Positions 34,512-41,893 of a stretch of DNA of 64,000 nt are shown in pieces. This stretch comes from Streptomyces venezuelae ATCC 10712. Its GTDB lineage: Bacteria; Actinomycetota; Actinomycetes; Streptomycetales; Streptomycetaceae. The DNA is taken from NCBI RefSeq assembly GCF_008639165.1, contig NZ_CP029197.1, positions 4,406,001 through 4,470,000 of the forward strand, read 5' to 3'. The notes beneath the pieces are model-generated. The model did no database searches. It was not told the origin of the DNA and worked only from the letters and a program-made list of their open reading frames with translations. A program made the translations under genes and the position numbers. Position 1 is the stretch's first letter. Each line of letters begins with the position of its first letter.

Positions 34512-34838
34512 ATGACCAGTCATCCTTCCCGCCCGGCCGCGGATTCCCGCTCCGTCGCGGACTTGTTCTCCGCCGACGGGCGTCTCAAGGCGATCCCGCG
34601 GCGGCCCGCCCGTCGTGAGGCGCTCCTCGCGCACCTCACCGCGACCCTCTTCGAGGACGGCCGGGACTACCGCGAGCCCGAGATCAACGAGGCCCTGCTC
34701 ACCGTCCACGAGGACTTCTCCGCCCTGCGGCGCTATCTCGTGATCGGCGGCTTCCTCGCCCGTACCAAGGACGGCTCGGCCTACCGCCGACAGCAGCAGC
34801 CCGGCTCCCCCGGAGGCGCGATCCCCGCCGTCGCGTGA
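34512..34838 (+). CDS. DUF2087 domain protein
   Basis: A 108-residue protein with the DUF2087 pattern: FSADGRLKAIPRRPARREALLAHL, then YREPEINEALLTVHEDFSALRRYLVIGGFLAR. The domain is winged-helix-like and often found alone or fused to regulators. Its end overlaps the LysE gene by 4 bp (GTGA), so the two are coupled. ATG 34512 has no strong SD. Confidence 0.8.
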   Translation: MTSHPSRPAADSRSVADLFSADGRLKAIPRRPARREALLAHLTATLFEDGRDYREPEINEALLTVHEDFSALRRYLVIGGFLARTKDGSAYRRQQQPGSPGGAIPAVA

Positions 34839-35464
34839 GCGCCGCGCTGGTGGCCGGCCTGCTCGCCGGCTACGGGATCGCGATTCCGGTCGGCGCGGTC
34901 GGCGCCTACCTGGTGGCCGTCACGGCCCGTACCGGCTGGCGTACGGGTGCGGGCGCGGCCCTCGGCGTCGCCACGGCCGACGGCGGGTACGCGCTGCTCG
35001 CGGTGGCGGGCGGCTCCGCGCTCGTGCCGCTGCTCACCCCCGTCATGACCCCGCTGCGATGGGCCTCCGCCCTGGTTCTCGCGGTGCTGGCGGTGCGTGG
35101 GGCGTGCGTCGCCCTTGCCGCGTACCGTACGGGCGGGCTCGCCTCCCGTGACGACGGGGCGGCCCTCACCCCCGCCCGCGCGTACCTCACCTTCCTGGGG
35201 ATCACGATCCTCAACCCGATGACGGTGGTCTACTTCGTCGCGCTCATCCTCGCGACGGGCCCCTCGGCGCCCGCCACCCCCCTCGATCGCACCGTCTTCG
35301 TCCTCGCGGCGCTCGTCGCCTCCGCGAGCTGGCAGCTCCTCCTCGCCCTGGGCGGCACCCTGCTCGGCCGGACGCTGGCCGGGCGCAGGGGCCGACTGGT
35401 GACGGCGCTGGCGTCGAGCACGCTGATCGTCGTCCTGGCGGCCCGGCTCGTGGCGCCCGGCTGA
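34835..35464 (+). CDS. LysE/RhtB-family amino-acid exporter
   Basis: A 209-residue membrane protein with about six hydrophobic segments. It starts LLAGYGIAIPVGAVGAYLV and has the family motif FLGITILNPMTVVYFVALI (the NP.. segment). It probably exports an amino acid or derivative. The GTG start overlaps the DUF2087 stop, suggesting that protein may affect its expression or activity. Confidence 0.85.
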   Translation: MSAALVAGLLAGYGIAIPVGAVGAYLVAVTARTGWRTGAGAALGVATADGGYALLAVAGGSALVPLLTPVMTPLRWASALVLAVLAVRGACVALAAYRTGGLASRDDGAALTPARAYLTFLGITILNPMTVVYFVALILATGPSAPATPLDRTVFVLAALVASASWQLLLALGGTLLGRTLAGRRGRLVTALASSTLIVVLAARLVAPG

Positions 35465-35486
35465 GTGGAGGAGCCGGCCGGTGGGG

Positions 35487-35855
35487 TCAGTAGCTCGGGA
35501 TGTAGTAGTCGCAGCCCTGCCAGTTGTCGCGGGTCTCGTCCAGGAGGGCGGTGCCCGTCGCGGGGCCGACGATGCCGTCCGGGCGCAGTCCCTTCCACTG
35601 CTGGAAGGCCCTGATGGCGCCGTCGGTGTCGGGGCCGAAGATGCGGTCCTCCGCGATCGGGTGGTAACCGGTCTTCCACCACAGGTCGTTGAAGAGGTCC
35701 TGGAAGCAGACCACCCCGTGGGAGTCGTTCGGCTGGCCGTAGCCGATCCACGACGCCCAGGGGTGGGCCTGGGCGGGCGCCGCCCAGGCGGTCACGGCGA
35801 GGGTGACGCTCGCGGTGACGAATCCGAGCCTGGCCAGCGGCTTCCTGATGTTCAT
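35487..35855 (-). CDS. Secreted peptidoglycan-binding-domain protein
   Basis: A 122-residue protein with a signal peptide (RKPLARLGFVTASVTLAVTAWAAPAQA). The mature part of ~90 residues contains a PG_binding_1-like fold: DRIFGPDTDGAIRAFQQWKGLRPDGIVGPATGTALL. Two Cys (VVCFQD and GCDYYI) may form a disulfide. No catalytic domain is attached, so it is a stand-alone wall-binding or signalling protein. ATG 35855 is used, since the open frame upstream is not family-like. Confidence 0.8.
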   Translation of the reverse strand: MNIRKPLARLGFVTASVTLAVTAWAAPAQAHPWASWIGYGQPNDSHGVVCFQDLFNDLWWKTGYHPIAEDRIFGPDTDGAIRAFQQWKGLRPDGIVGPATGTALLDETRDNWQGCDYYIPSY

Positions 35856-35952
35856 GGGCGGGTGCCTCGTTCCTCGTGCGGTGGATGTCCGGCGGCCAGC
35901 CTGCCCACCGCCTCCAACGGCCGACCAACACGCGCCCAACGGCCGTCCGGTG

Positions 35953-36312
35953 TCAGAGACCCCGACGCCACCCCGACGCCGCCACGAGCACCGCGGCCGC
36001 CGCACCCACCGCACCCGCCGCGAGCACGCCCCGTCGTGAGCGCCAGGACAGCACCGACCAGGACGAAGCGGCCGACAGCAGGGAGCCGGTGCTCGCCCAG
36101 GAGCCCACCGAGGCGACGGACAGCGCGGAGCCGACGGAGCCTACGGACAGGAACGAGCCGACGGAGCCTACGGACAGGAACGAGCCGACGGAGCCGATGG
36201 ACAGGCACGAGCCGACCGAGCCGATCGAGAGCGTCGAGCCGACCGAGCCGATGGACAGGGCCGAGCCCCGCGACCAGGGGGACGGCGTGGACGAACCGCG
36301 GCGAGGGGTCAT
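35953..36312 (-). CDS. Repeat protein with (LSIGSVGS)n and C-terminal TM
   Basis: A 119-residue protein with 7-8 octapeptide repeats of the L-S-(I/V)-G-S-V-G-S type, coded by near-identical 24-bp units at about 36100-36270. A Trp-containing WSVLSWRSRRG segment and a C-terminal hydrophobic helix (GVLAAGAVGAAAAVLVAA) follow. I recall similar Gly/Ser repeat proteins in Streptomyces. The repeats look like a beta-solenoid or glycine-zipper packing surface near the membrane. ATG 36312 is used; GTG 36345 is an alternative. The + strand frame over the repeats (TEPTDRNEP) is considered a shadow, but I am not fully certain. Confidence 0.55.
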   Translation of the reverse strand: MTPRRGSSTPSPWSRGSALSIGSVGSTLSIGSVGSCLSIGSVGSFLSVGSVGSFLSVGSVGSALSVASVGSWASTGSLLSAASSWSVLSWRSRRGVLAAGAVGAAAAVLVAASGWRRGL

Positions 36313-36360
36313 GTCACGATCGTAGGCACGCGGGGCCGTTTCCACCCGCCGGTTCCGTGG

Positions 36361-37368
36361 CTACCTCTTCCACCAGAAGCGGCGCGCGGTCTCGTCGTCG
36401 ATGCGCTTCTGGTCCTCGGAGGCGGCGCGGATCGCGTCGGAGAGCGGGCCGGTCAGGTGGTTCCCGAGGGCGCGGGTGGCGAGGACGAGGTCGTCGAGGA
36501 GCTGGGCGTAGCCGGCGGCGACCGAGGCGCCGAGCGTGCCGCCGGCGCCGAACTCGGCGATGTCGACGGCGGCCTTGGCGAGGGCCGTCGACGTCTCGTC
36601 GCGCAGGTGGGTGGCGACCTTGTCCAGGGTGGAGATCGCCCGCTTGTGCTCGTCGTGCTCGGTCCAGAAGCCGTTGAACGCGTTGGTGCCCGGTGACGTC
36701 GCCATGGTGTCGCCGCCGAACGCGCGGCTGCCCCCGGTGCCGCTGCCGGAGCCGCTGCCGATCCCCGGCGCGAGGCTGCCGACCGCCCGGCCGCTGTCCC
36801 CGTTCCCCGTGCCTTCCGGGAGTCCGGCGATCCGCTTGAGGGCCGCCACGTCGGTGTCGTTGCGTACGCGGGTGAGGCGCTCCTCGCAGCGGGTGCGGGC
36901 CGTGCTGATCTCGGGTTCAAGACGGGTCCTGGTGGCGGCGGCGTCGGCCGCCACGGCCTCCTCCTGTTCCGCGGTGCGGCCGATCCAGTGAGGGGCGCCT
37001 TCGGTCAGGTCGTCGATGCGTTCCTGGAAGTTGATGACGACGTCGATGATCGCGCGCTTGGTGTCGGCGATGACGTCGAGGGAGGCGGCGAGTCCGTCGG
37101 CGATCTCGCCGGCCGCCGACGCGACCGCGTCGAACTCCTTCGCGAAGCCGTCCCAGTGGTCGCGGAGCGCCTCCGTCGCCTCGCCCCGCTCGCGGTCGTT
37201 CAGGCGCTCGATGGCCCTGGCGGCGTCGCGGCGGTCTTCGGGGAGGTCCTTCTTGAAGGCGCGGAGCTTCGAGGCGGCGTCGTCGCAGAGGTCCTCGTTC
37301 GCGTCGGCCCAGGGCAGGCCGTACTTCTCCATCAGTCTGGTGATCTTATCCGTACGTTCGACCGCCAT
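36361..37368 (-). CDS. Coiled-coil protein, WXG100/LXG-like architecture
   Basis: A 335-residue, mostly helical protein. The N-terminal ~180 residues have HWDGFAKEFDAVASAAGEIADGL, FQERIDDL and other heptads, resembling the long helical hairpins of ESX/WXG-type proteins. A Gly/Ser-rich linker (~200-225, GSGSGSGTGG) and a second helical part follow, ending RRFWWKR. GGAG precedes ATG 37368. No enzymatic motif is seen. It could be a type VII-associated or envelope protein; this is inference. Confidence 0.7.
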   Translation of the reverse strand: MAVERTDKITRLMEKYGLPWADANEDLCDDAASKLRAFKKDLPEDRRDAARAIERLNDRERGEATEALRDHWDGFAKEFDAVASAAGEIADGLAASLDVIADTKRAIIDVVINFQERIDDLTEGAPHWIGRTAEQEEAVAADAAATRTRLEPEISTARTRCEERLTRVRNDTDVAALKRIAGLPEGTGNGDSGRAVGSLAPGIGSGSGSGTGGSRAFGGDTMATSPGTNAFNGFWTEHDEHKRAISTLDKVATHLRDETSTALAKAAVDIAEFGAGGTLGASVAAGYAQLLDDLVLATRALGNHLTGPLSDAIRAASEDQKRIDDETARRFWWKR

Positions 37369-37448
37369 TGCGTGAACTCCCCCCGGATTAGGCCACGTTG
37401 GGCGTCACGGTCTCATGGGGTCCGTGCGGTCGCAAGACGCGGTCGGGC

Positions 37449-38183
37449 TCAGTCGATGTGCACGATCTGGAAGGCCTCGGCCATCCGGCCGGGCGGCAGG
37501 CCGCCCGCGGTGGCGTGTTCGCCGAGCCAGGTGCGGAGGAGGCCGGCGAGGTCGTCGAAGTGGGCCGTCTGGGAGGTGTGGATGCGCAGCGCCTCGACCT
37601 TGCGGTCGAAGACGGAGGTGACGTCCACGTACTGGTTGGGGGTGGGTCCGGTCATCAGCCACAGTTCGTGGACGGTCCACGGCTCCAGGCCCTCGTCCTT
37701 GAGCAGGGAGGCGTGGGCGAAGGGGTTGCGGGCCTCGGGGTAGATCGCGCGGAGGCAGGCGTCGCCGACGGCGCGGTGGTCGGGGTGCAGGTCGGCGACG
37801 CGTGCCCAGTTGATTTCGGGGGAGGGAATGATCGCCCGCTGGGGGCGCACCTCGCGGATGACCCGGCACAGGTCGCGGCGGAGTTCGACGGAGGCTTCCA
37901 CGAAGCTGTCGGGGTAGCCGAGGAAGCGGACGTCGGCGACGCCGCTGAGTTTGGCGGAGTGGACCTGTTCGGCGCGGCGCAGGTCCGCCATGGCCTGGCG
38001 GGGGAGCGCCGGGTCGTATCCGCCCGCGCCGCCGTCCGTGACGATGCAGTAGGTGACGCGGGTGCCGCGCTCGATCCACTGCATGACGGTGCCGCTGACG
38101 CAGAACTCGATGTCGTCCGGGTGCGCGGCCACCACGAGCAGTGACGCGGGGGCGGTGCGTTCGGTGGGGTCGAAGTCCTCCAT
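37449..38183 (-). CDS. PIG-L/LmbE-family deacetylase (MshB-like role proposed)
   Basis: A 244-residue zinc hydrolase. The AHPDDIEF motif (His, Asp, Asp) and the later LHPDHRAVG carry the metal ligands and general base. The family includes MshB (deacetylates GlcNAc-inositol), Mca and LmbE-type amidases. ATG 38183 is chosen, as family starts lie just before ASLLVVAAHPDD. It is divergent from the AsnB-like gene and next to the MshA-like and MetRS-like genes. I infer it deacetylates the pseudo-disaccharide made by the MshA-like enzyme. It is not a close MshB by eye, so another N-acyl or amide substrate is possible. Confidence 0.85.
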   Translation of the reverse strand: MEDFDPTERTAPASLLVVAAHPDDIEFCVSGTVMQWIERGTRVTYCIVTDGGAGGYDPALPRQAMADLRRAEQVHSAKLSGVADVRFLGYPDSFVEASVELRRDLCRVIREVRPQRAIIPSPEINWARVADLHPDHRAVGDACLRAIYPEARNPFAHASLLKDEGLEPWTVHELWLMTGPTPNQYVDVTSVFDRKVEALRIHTSQTAHFDDLAGLLRTWLGEHATAGGLPPGRMAEAFQIVHID

Positions 38184-38250
38184 GGGGCCAGCCTGTTGGG
38201 GGGCCGGGGGTGTCGCAAGGCCAAGCCGTGGCGTGAACGCGACATGGCAC

Positions 38251-38279
38251 TTACGCGCCATTCAAAAATTTGGTAGATT
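38251..38279 (+). promoter_or_regulatory. Candidate promoter of locus B rightward operon
   Basis: TTACGC (38251-38256), 17-bp spacer, TAGATT (38274-38279), in an AT-rich pocket (TTCAAAAATTTGG) unlike the surrounding DNA. It lies 44 bp before the AsnB-like start. Confidence 0.45.
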
Positions 38280-38323
38280 CAAATCATTGGACAGTCCGGG
38301 TGATTGCTTGGAGGGTGACCGCG

Positions 38324-40141
38324 ATGTGCAGGATCTTCGGCTCCTTCGCCGCCGGGACGGCGGCCGGCACGGACCGTCCCGAACCGGCCCCGCTCATGGC
38401 GGTCTCCGCCCGCCAGCGCCACGGCGGCCCCGACGAGCACCAGGTGCTCAGCGGCCCCGGCTGGTCCCTCGGCTGCGACCGGCTCGCCGTGACCGACCCC
38501 CGCGGCGGACAGCAGCCCTACCGGCTGCCGCACCTCCCCGGCGTCCTCGCCGTGCTCAACGGCGAGATCTACAACCACACCGCACTGCGCCGCGCCCTCG
38601 CCGCCCGCGGCCACCGCTTCCCCGACCGCTGCGACGGCACCCTGCTGCCCGCCCTCTACGCCGAGTACGGGCCCGCCTTCGCCGAGCACCTCGACGGCAT
38701 GTTCGCCGTCGCCGTCCTCGACCTGCGGCCGGGCCGCACCCAACTCGTCCTCGCCGTCGACGACATGGGCATGAAGCCGGTCCACCTCCACCACGACCCC
38801 CACGGCGGCTCCACCCGGTTCGCCTCCGAGATCCCCGCCCTCCTCGCCTTCGAAGGCGTCCGGATCTCCCCCCGCGAGGACTCCCTCGACACCGTCCTCG
38901 CCACCCGCACCTCCTTCTCCACCCACACCGCGCTCGACGGCGTCAGCGTCCTGCCGCCCGGCGCCACCGCCCTCGTACGGCCCGGCGCCGCCCCCGTCGT
39001 CCGCCGCCGCGGCCCCCACCGGGCCGCGCCCGCCGGCGACACCCAGGACGTGCTGCGCCACGAGGTGCGGCGGCTCGCCCGGGCCGACGTGCCCGTCTGC
39101 GCGATCACCAGCGGCGGCCTCGACTCCGGACTCGTCACCGCGCTCGCCGCCGAACACGCCCGCGAGACCGACGCGCCGCCGCTCCACACCTTCCACCTCA
39201 CCTACCGCGGCCGGTGGCCCGACTCCGAAGCCGCGTACGCCCGTTCCGTCGCGCGCCGCGCCAGGACCGTGCACCACGAGGTCGCCGTCGACCCCGACGA
39301 GATCGGGTCCCTCCTCACCCGGACCGTCCGCCACCTCGGCCAGCCCAACGCCGACCCCATCGCCCTCTCGACGTACGCCCTGTTCCGCGCGGTCCGCGAG
39401 AACGGCTTCACCGTCGCCCTCACCGGCGACGGCGCCGACGAACTCTTCGGCGGGTACGACCGGATGCGTGCCGCGCTCGCCGCGCCGGCGGGCACGGACT
39501 GGGCCGGGGCGTACGCGGACGCGCTCTCGGCCGCGCCCCGCCTCCTCCGCGAGCACCTCTACACCTCCCACTACCGCGCGTTCATCGCCGATCAGGGCTC
39601 CGCCGCCGACCGCATCGAGCAGGAACTGCGCTCGGCCGAGGCGATCGGCGAGGACCGGCTCACCGCGACGACCGCGTTCGAGACGCGGTGGCGGCTGCCC
39701 GCGTACCACCTGCGGCGCGTGGACCACCTGTCGATGGCGTGGGCCGTCGAGGCGCGCATGCCGTTCTGCCAGCCGGCGGTGGTGACGCACGCGCGGTCGC
39801 TGCCCACGGGGGCGCGGACGGGGAAGCGGGCGCTGTACGAGGCAGGCGCCGAGCTGCTGCCCTCCGCGGTCCTGCGCCGCCCCAAGCAGCCCTTCACGCT
39901 GCCCCTGGCGGCGATGCTCGCCCCCGGCAGCCCGCTCCTGGACACCGTCCGGGAGCTGCTCTCCCCGGCCCGCCTGGTCCTGGGCGGCAAGGTCCGCGCG
40001 GACCGCGTCCAGAAACTCCTGGCCCGGCACCTCGAACGGCCCTCCCACCACGACGCCCAGGCGCTGTGGGCGCTGGCGGTCCACGAGCTGTGGACGGACG
40101 TCGTGCGGTCCCTGAGCATCCCCGTCGGCTGTGCGGCCTGA
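38324..40141 (+). CDS. Asparagine synthetase (glutamine-hydrolysing)-like amidotransferase
   Basis: A 605-residue protein. The class II glutaminase domain (1-~210) has nucleophile Cys2 (MCRIFG), RHGGPDEH and LNGEIYNH. The synthetase domain (~240-600) has the PP-loop ITSGGLDSGL and LTGDGADELFGGYDR. ATG 38324 has GGAGGG upstream and exposes Cys2, which fixes the start. AsnB-type enzymes in biosynthetic clusters amidate a carboxylate of a pathway intermediate or form amide bonds after adenylation. It heads locus B. The PrpF-like gene overlaps its end by 11 bp, so the two steps may be linked. Confidence 0.9.
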   Translation: MCRIFGSFAAGTAAGTDRPEPAPLMAVSARQRHGGPDEHQVLSGPGWSLGCDRLAVTDPRGGQQPYRLPHLPGVLAVLNGEIYNHTALRRALAARGHRFPDRCDGTLLPALYAEYGPAFAEHLDGMFAVAVLDLRPGRTQLVLAVDDMGMKPVHLHHDPHGGSTRFASEIPALLAFEGVRISPREDSLDTVLATRTSFSTHTALDGVSVLPPGATALVRPGAAPVVRRRGPHRAAPAGDTQDVLRHEVRRLARADVPVCAITSGGLDSGLVTALAAEHARETDAPPLHTFHLTYRGRWPDSEAAYARSVARRARTVHHEVAVDPDEIGSLLTRTVRHLGQPNADPIALSTYALFRAVRENGFTVALTGDGADELFGGYDRMRAALAAPAGTDWAGAYADALSAAPRLLREHLYTSHYRAFIADQGSAADRIEQELRSAEAIGEDRLTATTAFETRWRLPAYHLRRVDHLSMAWAVEARMPFCQPAVVTHARSLPTGARTGKRALYEAGAELLPSAVLRRPKQPFTLPLAAMLAPGSPLLDTVRELLSPARLVLGGKVRADRVQKLLARHLERPSHHDAQALWALAVHELWTDVVRSLSIPVGCAA

Positions 40142-41036
40142 AGCGCCGCCGCCACCGCCGCGCGGACCGCTGCCCGTGCGGGCGGCGGTCGTCCGCGCCC
40201 TCGACGCCCCCGGTCCCACCCTCGTCCTGCGGGTCGAGCGGCTGCCGGTGGGCGCACTCGCCCTGCGGCGGGAACTCGTCGAGGTGTGCCGGGCCGTGCC
40301 CGGCATCCGCAAGATCGCCCTGTACGGGACCGGGCCCGCCGGTCTCGCCTACCGCTTCGTCCAGGTCCTCCCCGCAGGCCGGTTCGACGTCCGGTTCGAC
40401 TTCCGGGCCGGGTGCGGGCACTCGCTCCTCGCCTGCGTCGTCGCCGACGGCCGCCCCGGACCCGTCACCGTCCGCGCCGTGACCACCGGCGACACCGTCC
40501 TGTGCGCGCCCGAGCCGGGCGGCCCGCCGGACACGTACACGCTGCACTTCCTCCGCCCCCCGACCGCCCCCGGCACCCTCCCCACCGGCCGCCCCGTCGA
40601 CGTCCTCGACGGGGTGCCCGTCTCGCTCGTCCGGTACGGCAACCCGTACGTCTTCGTCGACGCCCGGCACCTCCCCGACGAGGGCCTCCGGGCGCGGCTC
40701 GAACGGCTCAGGGCCGAGGCCGCCCGGCTCCTCGGGCATCCGCCGCACTCCGCCCTCCCCAAGATCGCCGTCGTCGGCGCCGGCCCCGGCGGGCTCACCG
40801 TCCGCGCCCTCACCGTCGGCGGCTGGCACCCCCGGCTCGCGCTCACCGGCGCCGCCGCCCTCGCCGCCGCGGGCGCGCTCGACGGGACCGTCGTGCCGCC
40901 CGTGGACGGCGAGGTCCACACCCCCGGCGGCACCGTCACCGTCTCCGTGGCGCCCGACCGCGTCAGGGTCCACCACAAGCGCGCCGAGCTGCTGAGGAGG
41001 CTCGACGTGCCGTGGCGTGTCCACGCAACGGCGTGA
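40131..41036 (+). CDS. PrpF-family isomerase (DAP epimerase-like fold), N-terminally short
   Basis: A 301-residue protein. YRFVQV, GCGHSLLACVV (catalytic-type Cys), VTTGDT, LPTGRPVDVLDGV, RYGNPYVFVDARHL and LPKIAVVGAG match the PrpF/4-oxalomesaconate tautomerase family in order. The usual N-terminal RGGTSKG segment is missing and the protein is ~90 residues shorter than PrpF. PrpF enzymes shift double bonds or change cis/trans geometry in tricarboxylate-like substrates. Here the substrate may be an acidic precursor amidated by the AsnB-like enzyme. GTG 40131 overlaps the upstream gene. Confidence 0.75.
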   Translation: MRPEAPPPPPRGPLPVRAAVVRALDAPGPTLVLRVERLPVGALALRRELVEVCRAVPGIRKIALYGTGPAGLAYRFVQVLPAGRFDVRFDFRAGCGHSLLACVVADGRPGPVTVRAVTTGDTVLCAPEPGGPPDTYTLHFLRPPTAPGTLPTGRPVDVLDGVPVSLVRYGNPYVFVDARHLPDEGLRARLERLRAEAARLLGHPPHSALPKIAVVGAGPGGLTVRALTVGGWHPRLALTGAAALAAAGALDGTVVPPVDGEVHTPGGTVTVSVAPDRVRVHHKRAELLRRLDVPWRVHATA

Positions 41037-41127
41037 ACGCGCACCCCGCTCACCAGGCCCGGAGCCGTCTTCCTCTGCCACGCTGAAATGGACCGGCCAT
41101 CGGTATCCGTGGGGAGAGCAGACACAC

Positions 41128-41874
41128 ATGAAATTCGAGAATCTGCGTGTCGTCGTGACCGGCGCGTCCCGCTATTTCGGTCGCGCGCTCGCCGTCGGAT
41201 TCGCCCATCTCGGCGCCGAGGTCTATGTGTCGGCGCGGACGGTCGAGGCCGCCGAGCGCACCCGTACCGAAGTCATGGGCTCGGCCCGTGACCGTATCCA
41301 CGCCTTCGGCTGCGACCTCAGCAAGCCCGCCGAGATCCGGGAGTTCGCCGCCCGCGTGGGCGAACGCACCGACCGCGTCGACCTGTTGGTGAACAACGGT
41401 GCCCGCTGGCTCGACGGCATGGACCTGGAGGCGGCGAGCGACGCCGAGATCGTGGAGACGATCGAGTCGACGGCCGGCGGCACGGTCCTCATGGTGAAGC
41501 ACTTCCTGCCGCTGCTGCGCGGCTCGCTGCGCCCCGACATCGTCAACATGGTCGCCGTGCGCGACGCCGAGGGCGCCTCCGCGGCGGCCGCCGGCGCCGC
41601 CCACGAGGCCTTCTGGGCGGCGAAGAGCGCCCAGGCGGGGTTCGCCGACATCCTCGCGCGCCGCCTGCGGCCCTCCGGCGTCCGGGTCTTCTCGCTCTTC
41701 CCGCCCGACTTCTCGACCTCCGACCCACGGTTCGCGGAATGGGACGGATCGAATCCGGACGGAATAGCGCCCGACGAGAAGCTGACCACCCAGGCCCTTT
41801 TCGAATGCATCGTCTACGCGGTCGAGCAGCCCCGGGACTGCTTCATCCGCTCCTTCCATTTCGAGCCGCGTTGA
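41128..41874 (+). CDS. SDR-family protein with altered catalytic residues
   Basis: A 248-residue Rossmann protein. TGASRYFGRALAVGFAHLG (nucleotide loop; G-x3-G-x-G altered) and LLVNNGARWL (Asn) are present. Where SDRs carry Ser and YxxxK, it reads VNMVAVRDAE and FWAAKSAQAG: the Ser is absent and Tyr is Phe, with Lys kept. ATG 41128 has GGGGAGAG upstream. It lies between the PrpF-like and MetRS-like genes. It may be a structural or non-redox member, or use an unusual mechanism. Confidence 0.8.
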   Translation: MKFENLRVVVTGASRYFGRALAVGFAHLGAEVYVSARTVEAAERTRTEVMGSARDRIHAFGCDLSKPAEIREFAARVGERTDRVDLLVNNGARWLDGMDLEAASDAEIVETIESTAGGTVLMVKHFLPLLRGSLRPDIVNMVAVRDAEGASAAAAGAAHEAFWAAKSAQAGFADILARRLRPSGVRVFSLFPPDFSTSDPRFAEWDGSNPDGIAPDEKLTTQALFECIVYAVEQPRDCFIRSFHFEPR

Positions 41875-41893
41875 AACCCTCGTTGGAGGTCCC

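Noticed and set aside
36100..36270. 24-bp repeats as a CRISPR or regulatory array
   Set aside because: They are in-frame codon repeats of a Gly/Ser repeat protein, with no unique spacers.
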